The translations under genes were made by a program, and so were the position numbers. Shown piece by piece: positions 1-7,793 of a stretch of 17,435 bases of DNA. A model generated the notes under the pieces. The model was given only the letters and a program-made list of their open reading frames with translations, was not told where the DNA came from and did no database searches. Where the stretch lies: NCBI GenBank assembly GCA_001768125.1, contig MENB01000146.1, forward strand, positions 1-17,435. Reading direction: 5' to 3'. The stretch is from Armatimonadetes bacterium RBG_19FT_COMBO_69_19. GTDB lineage: Bacteria > Sysuimicrobiota > Sysuimicrobiia > Sysuimicrobiales > Kaftiobacteriaceae. Position 1 is the first letter of the stretch. Every line of letters starts with the position of its first letter.

Positions 1-562
1 CGAGCCTGGCGCCGGAGGCGAACAGCATCGTCAGCGTGAGCAGCGCCATGAGCATCGCGGTGCCGAGATCGGGCTGCATCAGGACCAGCCCGAACATCAC
101 CCCGGTGACGAGGAGCGGGGGCAGCACGCCCCGGCGGAGGTCCCGGAGCAGCGTCCCCCGGTTCGTCAGGAAGTTCGCCAGGTACAGGGCGAGGATCAGC
201 TTCGCGCTCTCGGAAGGCTGGAAGGCGAAGGGCCCCCCGAAGGCGATCCAGCGCCGAGCACCCCCCGCGACCCGGCCGATGCCGGGCACGAGGACGAGGA
301 CGAGCGAGACGACGGCGAGGGCGAGCAGCAGCGGGGTATAGCGGCGCAGGACCCCGTAGTGGATGCGGTGGGTGACGGCCAGGGCCACACTACCGAGCAG
401 GACCCACAGCATCTGGCGCTTCAGAAAGAACGCGGGGTCGCCGAAGCGATCGGCGGCTACGATCGAGCTTGCGCTGTACACCATCACGATGCCGAGTCCG
501 GCCAGGGCGATGACGGGGAGGATCAGCCAGTAGTCGGGCGCGCGTCGGTGGATGAGGTCCAT
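1..562 (-). CDS. ftsW: FtsW/RodA-family peptidoglycan glycosyltransferase, 3' part outside window
   Basis: SEDS-family membrane glycosyltransferase that polymerises lipid II at the division septum together with the FtsI-type transpeptidase. About 187 codons are visible, starting at ATG 562 (protein begins MDLIHRRAPDYWLI) and running off the left edge without a stop. Visible features are several hydrophobic helices, the family block GARRWIAFGG followed by QPSESAKL, and the later QPDLGTA motif. Together with its place at the end of a mraZ-to-murD cluster this favours FtsW over RodA. It lies 38 nt after murD, in the same direction. No good Shine-Dalgarno sits just before ATG 562; a GAGAGGA lies about 20 nt upstream, too far for normal spacing. 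The gap also contains one copy of a motif repeated elsewhere in the cluster. Confidence 0.93.
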   Translation of the reverse strand, partial: MDLIHRRAPDYWLILPVIALAGLGIVMVYSASSIVAADRFGDPAFFLKRQMLWVLLGSVALAVTHRIHYGVLRRYTPLLLALAVVSLVLVLVPGIGRVAGGARRWIAFGGPFAFQPSESAKLILALYLANFLTNRGTLLRDLRRGVLPPLLVTGVMFGLVLMQPDLGTAMLMALLTLTMLFASGARL

Positions 563-590
563 GGAAAGGTGCGTATTCCGCGTCCTCTCA

Positions 591-605
591 AGATGTTGCG
601 TCAGG
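591..605 (-). repeat. Intergenic motif copy 1 (murD/ftsW gap)
   Basis: On the minus strand this reads CCTGACGCAACATCT. It matches the copy at 9941-9955 at 14 of 15 positions and shares the core GCAACATCT with the copy at 8342-8350. It overlaps the murD stop codon (601-603) and occupies the short gap before ftsW. Its function is unknown. Confidence 0.5.
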
Positions 606-2049
606 CACGGTGCAGTTCCTTCCGGACGAGCTCGACGAAGCGGTCGCCGCGTTCCCGGTAGTCGCGGAACTGGTCGAAACTCTCGCACCCGGGTGAGAGC
701 AGGACCGCCTCACCTCCCCTCGCCGCCGCGGCCGCGTCATCCACGGCGCGCTCCAGGGTCCCCGCCTCCCGCACCGGCGCGTGCAGCCCGGACAGCGCCG
801 CGGCCAGATGGGGGGTCGTCGCCCCGATGAGCAGGACCGCGCGCACGGGGGCGGCATCGAGCGCCGCGCGCATCGGCGCGAACTGCTCCGGCGTTGCCGC
901 GGGGCGCGCTCCGCCCGCGATGAGGATGAAGGGACGGTCCATGCTGGCGATCGCCGCCGCCGCGGCATCGGGATTGGTCGCGAGCGAGTCCTCGTAGTAG
1001 CGCACGCCGCCGACCTCGTCCACGAGGCGGAAGCGGTACGGCAATCCCCGAAACTCGGAGAGGACCTCCGCCATGGCGGGGGCCGACGCGCCCGCCAGCG
1101 AGGCGGCCAGCGCCGCGGCGAGGGCGTTCTCCACCGCATGGCGTCCCGGCTGATGCAGCACCGCCAGCGGGAACGACTGCTGGATGTCGCCGCGGGCGAT
1201 GACGATCACCCCCTCCTGGACGAATGCGCCCGGCACGACCCGGTGGAGGCGACTGAACAGGAACGGATGATGGGCGCCCGCGGCCATCTTGGCGGTATAG
1301 GGGTTATCGGCGTTGAGCACCGCGACCCCGTCCGGCCCCTGGTGGCGGATGAGCGTGCGCTTCACCTCGACGTAGGCGTCCATCGAGCCGTGGTCGTCGA
1401 GGTGGTGCGGCGCCACGTTGGTGACCACGCCGATCTGCGGGCTGTAGGGCAGGCCGACGAGTTGCCGGTTGCTGATCTCGAGCACGAGCCAATCCTGGGG
1501 ACGGATCTGCTCGAGGTAGTACAGCATCGGCACGTGCGAGCGGTCGTTCCCGGAGAAGAAGGCCCGGGCGCCCGAGCGCGCCAGCATCTGGTGGATGAGG
1601 TACGCGACCGTGAACTTCCCGTTGGTGCCGGTGACCCCGATGATGGGGCAGGGACTTTCCTCGAAGAACAGGTGCGTCATCGAGCTCAGCGGCACCCCGC
1701 GGTCCCGCCGCTCGCGCACCGGGGCGTTGCGCGCATGGCGGAACCACGACTGTGGCACAAAGATGACTTCCGCGCCCTCGATCCCCTCGAGGTAGCGGTC
1801 GCCCCAGCGCACCGTGATGGGATGCGCCGTCAGGCGGCGGGCCGCCTCGCGCCTGGGCTCGGGGGGGAGCCACTGATGCGTGCGGTCGAACTCCGCCTCG
1901 AACTCTTCGGACCGGCGCATGTCGTGGCCGGTGATGGTGGTGATCCCGTGCCGGACGAGGAAGTCGACCACGGAAGAGCCTTCGGTGCCGGTAAGGCCCA
2001 GGACGTGGATGTTCTTTCCTCTATACCAGTCCAGCCGGGAGGGGGCCAT
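601..2049 (-). CDS. murD: Divergent MurD-like UDP-N-acetylmuramoyl-L-alanine:glutamate ligase
   Basis: By position and C-terminal motifs this is the ligase that adds glutamate to UDP-MurNAc-L-alanine in the cytoplasm. It has 482 residues. ATG 2049 overlaps the mraY stop (TGATG), and an upstream GGTGG can serve as ribosome site. Conserved features are the three-domain Mur layout, H216 and Lys230 (the probable carbamylated lysine), PGRHAVENALAA at 302-313, and LSPGCESFDQF near the C-terminus. Several hallmark residues differ. The P-loop is TGTNGKFT, with Phe146 after the lysine; the usual SSFQLE region is EISNRQL (191-197); DSKATN is DSLATN (354-359); and the Lys usually found in the GG-x-DKG segment that binds D-Glu is absent (GGARPA, 379-384). 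The N-terminal SPG motif is also missing. It is the only MurD candidate here, so MurD is the best call, but glutamate stereospecificity cannot be read from the sequence. Confidence 0.82.
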   Translation of the reverse strand: MAPSRLDWYRGKNIHVLGLTGTEGSSVVDFLVRHGITTITGHDMRRSEEFEAEFDRTHQWLPPEPRREAARRLTAHPITVRWGDRYLEGIEGAEVIFVPQSWFRHARNAPVRERRDRGVPLSSMTHLFFEESPCPIIGVTGTNGKFTVAYLIHQMLARSGARAFFSGNDRSHVPMLYYLEQIRPQDWLVLEISNRQLVGLPYSPQIGVVTNVAPHHLDDHGSMDAYVEVKRTLIRHQGPDGVAVLNADNPYTAKMAAGAHHPFLFSRLHRVVPGAFVQEGVIVIARGDIQQSFPLAVLHQPGRHAVENALAAALAASLAGASAPAMAEVLSEFRGLPYRFRLVDEVGGVRYYEDSLATNPDAAAAAIASMDRPFILIAGGARPAATPEQFAPMRAALDAAPVRAVLLIGATTPHLAAALSGLHAPVREAGTLERAVDDAAAAARGGEAVLLSPGCESFDQFRDYRERGDRFVELVRKELHRA

Positions 2050-3005
2050 CAGAAGACCACCGTCAATCCGAACAGCGCCGCAAAGGCCGCGATCAACCAG
2101 AACCGGGTCACCGTCTGGGTCTCGGTCCACCCGGAGAGCTCGAAGTGGTGGTGGAGGGGCGCCATGCGGAAGATGCGTTTTCCGCCCGTGCTCTTGAAGT
2201 AGGCCACCTGCACGATGTCCGAGGCGGCTTCCATCACGAAGACGAGCCCCACGACGAACAGGGTGAGCTCGGTCTTCGTGATGATGGCGATGGCGGCGAG
2301 GACGGCCCCGAGCGCGTTGCTGCCGACGTCGCCCATGATCACCGCGGCGGGGTGGGCGTTGAACCAGAGGAACCCCAGGCACGCCCCGGCCAGCGCCGCG
2401 GAGAGCACCGCCAGCTCACTCTGTCCCACGCGCAGGGCGATCGCCGCGTACGCGCCCGACGCGATCGCCACCGTCCCTCCGGCCAGCCCGTCGAGCCCAT
2501 CGGTCAGGTTGACCGCGTTCGCAAAGCCGACGATGTAGAGCACCGCGAAGATGACGTAGCCCCACCCGAGGTCCCACTGGCCGAGCCGCGGCAGAGTGAG
2601 GACCGTCCCCAACTCCGGGCGCCGCGCCACGTAGACCGCCACCAGGGTGGCGAGGAGGATCTGTACGGTGAGGCGCTCGCGCGCACGCAGGCCGAGGTTC
2701 TGGTGGCGGCGGATCTTCAGCAGGTCGTCGAGGCCGCCCACGAACCCGTAGCCAAGCATGACGAGCAGGGCGAACGCCGCGCCGAGCGGCAGCCGCCGCA
2801 GGACGATGAGGGTGGCCACGACCACCGCGAGGAGGATGACGATGCCGCCCATCGTCGGTGTCCCCGCCTTGGCCTGGTGACGCGCCGGGGCATCCTCGCG
2901 GATGGACTGCTGCGCGCGCAGCGCCCGCAGCCGCGGGATCGCCGCGCGGCCGAGGAACAGCGTGAGCACCGCGGCCAGCGCCGCCGCAAGCGCCGCGGAC
3001 TCCAT
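2049..3005 (-). CDS. mraY: Phospho-MurNAc-pentapeptide transferase MraY
   Basis: Integral membrane enzyme that transfers phospho-MurNAc-pentapeptide to undecaprenyl phosphate, forming lipid I. It has 318 residues, close to Gram-positive MraY length. ATG 3005 overlaps the murF stop as TGATG. Motifs visible in order are KAGTPTMGG near residue 46, a GGLDDLLK segment carrying the paired aspartates, NAVNLTDGLDGLAGG, MGDVGSNALG, and PLHHHFELSGW close to the C-terminus with the HHH needed for activity. About ten hydrophobic helices surround these cytoplasmic loops. It sits between murF and murD, with 1-nt overlaps on both sides, so translation is probably coupled. MGDVGSNALG carries Asn where Leu is usual, a minor change. 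Confidence 0.96.
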   Translation of the reverse strand: MESAALAAALAAVLTLFLGRAAIPRLRALRAQQSIREDAPARHQAKAGTPTMGGIVILLAVVVATLIVLRRLPLGAAFALLVMLGYGFVGGLDDLLKIRRHQNLGLRARERLTVQILLATLVAVYVARRPELGTVLTLPRLGQWDLGWGYVIFAVLYIVGFANAVNLTDGLDGLAGGTVAIASGAYAAIALRVGQSELAVLSAALAGACLGFLWFNAHPAAVIMGDVGSNALGAVLAAIAIITKTELTLFVVGLVFVMEAASDIVQVAYFKSTGGKRIFRMAPLHHHFELSGWTETQTVTRFWLIAAFAALFGLTVVF

Positions 3006-4384
3006 CAGGTGCGTGCCTCGACGATCGCGTCGACGATGCGCTCCATCCCGAGCGCCCTGGATCCCTTGACCAGCACGACGTCGCCCGGGCGGATCAGCCC
3101 GCGCACGCGCTCGGAAGCGGCGTCCACCGACGGCAGGTGGATGATCGCCTCGGGCGGCATCCCCCCTGCCGCCGCGCCTTCCGCGATCTGGCGGCCACCC
3201 TGTTCCACGGCGACGAGCAAGGCCGCCCGCCGCCTGGCGAGGCTCACACCGACTTCCCGGTGCAGCCGGGGCGATTCGGGACCGAGCTCCTTCATCTCGC
3301 CGAGGACCGCCACCGTCCGGCGGCCGTGGGCCAGGGCCTCCAGCACATCGAACGCGGCTTCCATCGAGGCCGGGCTCGCATTGTACGCGTCGTTGATGAC
3401 GAGCACATCCCCGAGGGGCACGGGCTGCAGGCGCATCTTCGGCGGACGGTAGGCGGCCAGGCCTTCCGCCGCAGCCTCGACGTCCAATCCGCACGCCAGC
3501 GCCACCGCCGCGGCGGCCAGCGCGTTGCCGACGTTGTGCGTTCCCCATGTCCGCAGCGCCGCGTCAGCGCGCTGCGCCTGGGCCACGATCGTGAAGCGAA
3601 TCCCTTGCTCCATGCTCTCGACATCAACGGCATGGACGTCGGCGTCGGGATGCATGCCGTATGTCACCACCCGCGCGCGGCTGCGCGCGGCCAGCGCGTA
3701 CACACGCGGATCATCCCGGTTCAAGACTCCCACACCGTCATCCGGGAGGCCGTCGATCAACTCGCCCTTCGCCCGCGCGACGTTGTCGATCGTGCCGAGC
3801 AGCTCGAGGTGCGACTCCCCGATCGTGGTGACGACGCCGATCTGCGGGGAGGCGATGTCCACGAGCTCGGCGATCTGGCCCAGACCCCGCATCGCCATCT
3901 CGATCACGGCCACCTGGTGCGCGGGCTCGAGCCCCAGCAGCGTGAGCGGGACGCCGATCTCCGCATTCCATTCGTCCCGGGTGCGGACGACGTTCAGCCG
4001 GGTGCGGAGCGCCGCTTCACACATCTTCACGGTGGTCGTCTTGCCCACGCTGCCCGTGACCCCCACGACGGTGACAGAGAGGGTGCGGCGGTAGTGCCGG
4101 GCGAGATCGGCCAGGGCCCGCAACGCGTCGGCCACCTGCACGACGGGACCCGTGATGCCACCGGGGATGCGGCTAGCCACCACCGCGGCGGCGCCCCCGC
4201 GGAACGCGTCTGCGATGAAGTCGTGGCCGTCTGCCCGCGGCCCCCGCAGCGCGACGAAGAGGCCGCCTTTCCGGAGGCTGCGCGTATCGGTGGTCACGCC
4301 GGTGACGACGGTGTCCGCACTCCCGGGGGCACCGGCGATCCGGCCGCCCGTCGCGCGCTGGACCTCGGCCAGGGTCAGCCGCAT
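3005..4384 (-). CDS. murF: UDP-MurNAc-tripeptide:D-Ala-D-Ala ligase MurF
   Basis: ATP-dependent ligase that adds D-Ala-D-Ala to UDP-MurNAc-tripeptide in the cytoplasm. It has 459 residues from ATG 4384. That start is chosen because it lies 4 nt after the murE stop, with AGGGA in front, and because the protein then begins in the usual MurF way (MRLTLAEVQRATGG). The P-loop is GSVGKTTTVK (111-120), with the normal Thr after Lys115, unlike the murD and murE products here. Also visible are NAEIGVPLTLL, the IGESHLELLGT region, Lys206 as the likely carbamylated lysine, INDAYNASPASMEAAF (the MurF signature) and KGSRALGME near the C-terminus. The downstream mraY start overlaps its stop. Confidence 0.96.
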   Translation of the reverse strand: MRLTLAEVQRATGGRIAGAPGSADTVVTGVTTDTRSLRKGGLFVALRGPRADGHDFIADAFRGGAAAVVASRIPGGITGPVVQVADALRALADLARHYRRTLSVTVVGVTGSVGKTTTVKMCEAALRTRLNVVRTRDEWNAEIGVPLTLLGLEPAHQVAVIEMAMRGLGQIAELVDIASPQIGVVTTIGESHLELLGTIDNVARAKGELIDGLPDDGVGVLNRDDPRVYALAARSRARVVTYGMHPDADVHAVDVESMEQGIRFTIVAQAQRADAALRTWGTHNVGNALAAAAVALACGLDVEAAAEGLAAYRPPKMRLQPVPLGDVLVINDAYNASPASMEAAFDVLEALAHGRRTVAVLGEMKELGPESPRLHREVGVSLARRRAALLVAVEQGGRQIAEGAAAGGMPPEAIIHLPSVDAASERVRGLIRPGDVVLVKGSRALGMERIVDAIVEART

Positions 4385-4388
4385 CGAC

Positions 4389-5849
4389 TCATCCCTGCCG
4401 GCGCTGCGTGAGCGCCTCGCGGGCGATGAGGCGGTCGTCGAAGGGGTACCTGACCCCCCGGATCTCCTGATACGGCTCGTGGCCCTTCCCCGCGATGATG
4501 ACAAAGTCGCCAGGCCGGGCCAGGGCGATTGCCCGGAAGATGGCCTGACGCCGGTCGGGCTCGACCTCGACGCTCGCGCGCTCGCGGATCCCGGCAAGGA
4601 TCTCCTCGATGATCGCCATCGGCTCTTCGGTCCGGGGGTTGTCTGACGTCACGATGGCGACATCCGACAGCGCCTCGACGATCGCGCCCATCTTCGGACG
4701 CTTGGTGCGGTCCCGGTCGCCGCCGGCGCCGAACACGACGATGGTGCGGCCGCGCACGAAATCCCGCGCGGTGCGCAGCACGTTCTCCAGGCCGTCGGGC
4801 GTGTGCGCGTAGTCCACGACCACGCCGAACCCCTGCCCCTCGTCCACGGGCTCGAAGCGCCCGGGCACCCCGGCGAAGGCCGCCAGCACCTGCGGGATGA
4901 GCGCCGGATCGACGCCCTCGGCCAGGGCGACCGCGATCGCTGCCAGGGAGTTGTACACGTTGAACCGGCCCTGCAGCCGGGAGGCGATGCGCATCGTTCC
5001 TGCGGGCGAGTGCACGACGTAATCCATCCCATCGAGCCGCAGCCGGATGTCGGCCGCGCGGATCTCCGCCGGCTGCTCGATGCCGTAGCGTACCACCCGC
5101 GCGCGGCTCGCGCGGGCCATGACCTCACCACTGGGATCATCCACGTTCACGATGGAGACGCCGGAGGGCTCGACCATCTCGAACAGGCGGCGCTTCGCCG
5201 TGCGGTAATCGTCGAGCGTCTTGTGGAAGTCGAGGTGATCCTGGGTGAGGTTCGTGAACACTGCTCCGAGGAAGCGCGTTCCGGCGACGCGGTGGAGGGT
5301 CAGGGCGTGGGAGGCGACCTCCATCACGACGTGCCCCAGTCCCTCTTCCACCATCGCGTGCATCAGATGCTGCAGGTCGGGTGCTTCGGGCGTCGTGCGA
5401 TCGAGCCCCAGCGTCCGGTCGCCCATCTTCGCCCCCATCGTGCCGATGATGCCGCACCGCCGGCCGGCGGCATTGAGCAGGGCCTCGATGAGATACGCGG
5501 TCGTCCCCTTGCCGTTGGTGCCCGTCACCCCGATGACGCGCAGCCGGCGGGAGGGGTGGCCGTAGTAGGCGCTGCTGAGGAGGGCGAGGGCCAGGCGTGT
5601 GTCCGGAGCCCGGACGACCGTGACCCCCCAGGGCACCTCCACCTCGCGCTCCACCACGACCGCCGCGGCGCCGCGCTTCACGGCCTCCGGAACGAAGCTG
5701 TGCCCGTCGTGCGTGAACCCTCGCACGGCGACGAAGAGCCCGCCGGCCGACACCGCATCGTGTCGCGAGGCGAGCGCCGACACCGAAATATCGGTTCGGC
5801 CCCTCACCGATGCCGCCGGAAGATCCTGCAGCAGGCAATCGAGTCGCAT
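4389..5849 (-). CDS. murE: UDP-MurNAc-dipeptide:meso-diaminopimelate ligase MurE
   Basis: Adds the third stem residue to UDP-MurNAc-L-Ala-D-Glu. The DNPR motif at 403-406 is the family marker for meso-diaminopimelate rather than lysine. The protein has 486 residues from ATG 5849. A GTG at 5876 would add nine residues, but ATG 5849 gives the usual N-terminus and neither site has a clear Shine-Dalgarno. Other motifs are TTPEAPDLQ, MEVASHALTLHRV, FTNLTQDHLDFH, Lys219 (probable carbamylated lysine), VDYAHTPD and GAGGDRDRTKRP. The P-loop reads GTNGKGTT (111-117), so the Thr or Ser usually found directly after Lys114 is Gly, a form common in the related FolC family. It follows ftsI by 42 nt; a perfect TATAAT lies just upstream of the ATG. 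Confidence 0.95.
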   Translation of the reverse strand: MRLDCLLQDLPAASVRGRTDISVSALASRHDAVSAGGLFVAVRGFTHDGHSFVPEAVKRGAAAVVVEREVEVPWGVTVVRAPDTRLALALLSSAYYGHPSRRLRVIGVTGTNGKGTTAYLIEALLNAAGRRCGIIGTMGAKMGDRTLGLDRTTPEAPDLQHLMHAMVEEGLGHVVMEVASHALTLHRVAGTRFLGAVFTNLTQDHLDFHKTLDDYRTAKRRLFEMVEPSGVSIVNVDDPSGEVMARASRARVVRYGIEQPAEIRAADIRLRLDGMDYVVHSPAGTMRIASRLQGRFNVYNSLAAIAVALAEGVDPALIPQVLAAFAGVPGRFEPVDEGQGFGVVVDYAHTPDGLENVLRTARDFVRGRTIVVFGAGGDRDRTKRPKMGAIVEALSDVAIVTSDNPRTEEPMAIIEEILAGIRERASVEVEPDRRQAIFRAIALARPGDFVIIAGKGHEPYQEIRGVRYPFDDRLIAREALTQRRQG

Positions 5850-5858
5850 GTCAGTGCC

Positions 5859-5864
5859 ATTATA
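5859..5864 (-). promoter_or_regulatory. Possible internal -10 box for a nearly leaderless murE transcript
   Basis: The minus strand reads TATAAT, ending 9 nt before ATG 5849. Transcription starting about 7 nt downstream of the box would give a leader of roughly 3 nt, which fits the absence of a Shine-Dalgarno before murE. No convincing -35 element lies 16-18 nt upstream, so this may be a chance match in the short ftsI/murE gap. Confidence 0.35.
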
Positions 5865-5891
5865 CCGGAGTTGCACGGCGGCCCCGGCGGA

Positions 5892-7784
5892 CTACCTCGG
5901 GGGCGGTTCGCTCAGCTGGGTGCGCGGAGGGACCCGCAGGTGCCACAGTGTTTGCGCGGCGACCTCACGGAATACGGGCGCCGCGACCGCGCTGCCGTAG
6001 TAGGCGCCCAGCGGCTCGTCCAGGATCACGAGGATGGCGAGCGCCGGCCGGTCGGCCGGGACCAGCCCCAGGAACGAGGCCACGAAGCGCTGCGAATCGT
6101 AGCCACCGCCGGGCGCGGGCTTCTGCGACGTCCCGGTCTTCCCCGCGACCGGATATCCCTCGATCCGGGCCAGCGCCCCGGTGCCCTCCTCGACCGCCGT
6201 CGTCATCATGCGGAGAACGGCGCGGGCGCTCTCGGCGCTGACCGCGCGCCTGCCGGTCTGCCCGCTCGTGACGGAGGTCGTACGCCCCTGCCGGTCGCGC
6301 ACGCCCCGCACCGCGTGCGGGCGAACGAGCAGACCGTTGTTGCCCAGCGCCGAGGCCGCGGTGAGCAGCTGCAGCGGGGTCACCGAGATGCCCTGGCCGA
6401 AGGCGATGGTCTGCAGCCGGGGTGAGACCCATTCTGCGGGGGAGCGGACCAGGCCGGCTACCTCCCCGGGAAGGTCGACGCGCGAGGGCGTCCCGAACCC
6501 GAAGGCCGTGGTGTAGCGGTAGAAGACCGAGCGGCCCAGGCGCATGGCAACCTGTGCGGCACCGACGTTGGACGAGTATCTGAGGATGCCTCCGAGCGCC
6601 ACCCAGCCGTGCTTCTTCCCATTGGCATTCCGGATGACGCGGTCGCCGACTTTCAGGAATCCGGGGTCGAAGAACTTCTGCTCAGTGTCGACCAGGCGGG
6701 AATCCAGCGCCGCGGCGGCCAGGAACACCTTGAAGGTGGACCCCGGCTCGTAGACCTCACTTACGGCGCGGTTCATCCAGAGGTCCGGGCGCGCGCGTGT
6801 GCCGGTGTTCGGATCGAAGACGGGGCGCAGGGCGAGGGCCAGGATCTCGCCGGTCGGCACGTCCATCACCGCCACCATCCCCGTGCGCGCGTGCGTGCGG
6901 ACCATGGCGGCATCGAGCTCCCGCTCCGTGATGTGCTGGATGACCTGGTCGATGGTCAAGAGGAGGTCCGAGCCGTCGACGGGATCCACCGCGGTGCGCT
7001 GAGTTTCGACGAGGACGCGTCCCATCCCGTCATGCGCGGCGATCGCCTCTCCGGCCCTGCCCAGGAGGGTGGAGTCGTAGGTGAGCTCGACGCCGGCCAA
7101 ACCCTGATTGTCGATGCCGACGAATCCGAGGAGGTGTGCGGCCAGGACCCCGTTGGGGTACGCCCGCTGGTCCTCGGAGCGGAAGCCGATCTGGTCGCCG
7201 AGGCGCAGCGCCTTGATCCGGGCGACGACGCCGGCGGGAACCTTGCGCGCCAGCCAGGCGAAGTAGCGGCCTCGCGCGAGGCGCGCCAGGACGTCGTCTT
7301 CCTCGAGACCCAGGATGGGCGCAACCTGCGCGGAGAACCTCGCGCGGTCCTCGATCGCGCTCGGCACGGCGTAGATGCTGGTGGCCTCGACGTTGATGGC
7401 CAGCGGCCTGCCGCGCCGGTCGAGGAGCCGGCCGCGGTGGGGCTCGAGAACGATGGTGGCGAGCTGTTGGCGCTGGGCGATTCCGGCGAGACGCCCGCCG
7501 CGCACGACCTGGAGTTGGGTCAGGCGAAACAGCAACGCCGCGAGCGCGCCCATCACCAGGACGGCGAGGACGGCGACGCGGCGGCGGATCAGGATGCGGT
7601 GGTCGGCGTCGAGGGGGCCTACTCCCAGCGGCGGTCGTCGATCCGGTCCTGCGCGTCGCGGACCCACGCTCGCTCGCGGGGGACGCCCTCCTGCTCGGCG
7701 AGGGCGCGCCGTTCGCGACGCGACTCCTCGGCCTCGACGATCAAGCGCAGGGCTTCTTGCGCGGTTATGGCGTGCCTCCTTCAT
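5892..7784 (-). CDS. ftsI: Septal peptidoglycan transpeptidase (class B PBP, FtsI/PBP3-type), start uncertain
   Basis: Membrane-anchored transpeptidase that cross-links septal peptidoglycan. From ATG 7784 the frame gives 630 residues: an Arg/Pro-rich N-terminus (1-65), one membrane helix (about 69-87), the class B dimerisation domain with GRLLDRRGRPLA, then the penicillin-binding domain. The catalytic motifs are present: S349-T-F-K352, S404-S-N406 and K549-T-G-T552. There is no C-terminal PASTA domain. The N-terminal 55 or so codons look false: their third bases are rich in A and T, whereas the overlapping frame at 7619-7768 has the high GC3 of real genes here. The true protein may therefore begin near position 7620, but no standard start codon is available there in this frame. 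Either the start is non-standard, the ATG 7784 region is dual-coding, or an indel affects the assembly. Confidence 0.93.
   Translation of the reverse strand: MKEARHNRARSPALDRRGRGVASRTARPRRAGGRPPRASVGPRRAGPDRRPPLGVGPLDADHRILIRRRVAVLAVLVMGALAALLFRLTQLQVVRGGRLAGIAQRQQLATIVLEPHRGRLLDRRGRPLAINVEATSIYAVPSAIEDRARFSAQVAPILGLEEDDVLARLARGRYFAWLARKVPAGVVARIKALRLGDQIGFRSEDQRAYPNGVLAAHLLGFVGIDNQGLAGVELTYDSTLLGRAGEAIAAHDGMGRVLVETQRTAVDPVDGSDLLLTIDQVIQHITERELDAAMVRTHARTGMVAVMDVPTGEILALALRPVFDPNTGTRARPDLWMNRAVSEVYEPGSTFKVFLAAAALDSRLVDTEQKFFDPGFLKVGDRVIRNANGKKHGWVALGGILRYSSNVGAAQVAMRLGRSVFYRYTTAFGFGTPSRVDLPGEVAGLVRSPAEWVSPRLQTIAFGQGISVTPLQLLTAASALGNNGLLVRPHAVRGVRDRQGRTTSVTSGQTGRRAVSAESARAVLRMMTTAVEEGTGALARIEGYPVAGKTGTSQKPAPGGGYDSQRFVASFLGLVPADRPALAILVILDEPLGAYYGSAVAAPVFREVAAQTLWHLRVPPRTQLSEPPPR
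7619..7768 (-). CDS. Small charged protein or displaced FtsI N-terminus, frame without a normal start
   Basis: This frame between ftsL and ftsI codes for 49 residues, ITAQEALRLIVEAEE at the start and RIDDRRWE at the end, closed by TAG. The protein is unrecognised, highly charged and probably helical. Codon third positions are overwhelmingly G or C, as in real genes of this window, while the ftsI frame over the same bases is not. The frame is open only from an AGGAGG that lies 6 nt before an ATA codon. ATG 7794, which overlaps the ftsL stop as TGATG like other junctions here, would read into it if one base were added near 7768, giving about 58 residues. The options are ATA initiation, TTG at codon 9, or an indel. 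Adding one more base near its stop would join it to the FtsI membrane helix. Confidence 0.45.
   Translation of the reverse strand: MTAQEALRLIVEAEESRRERRALAEQEGVPRERAWVRDAQDRIDDRRWE
7775..7780 (-). promoter_or_regulatory. Strong Shine-Dalgarno (AGGAGG) with no standard start codon at the right distance
   Basis: AGGAGG on the minus strand lies 6 nt before the ATA codon at 7768-7766. It falls inside codons 2-4 of the ftsI frame read from ATG 7784, so it cannot serve that ATG. Its presence supports a translated frame beginning close to 7768. Confidence 0.4.
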
Positions 7785-7793
7785 CCACGGCCA

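Noticed and set aside
781..2202. Long plus-strand frame opposite murD and mraY (473 codons)
   Set aside because: Antisense shadow of GC-rich genes. It is very rich in Arg, His and Asp, has no recognisable motif, and the opposite strand encodes clear Mur enzymes. The same holds for the long plus-strand frames at 2145-3452, 3137-4411, 4803-6425 and 6609-8375.
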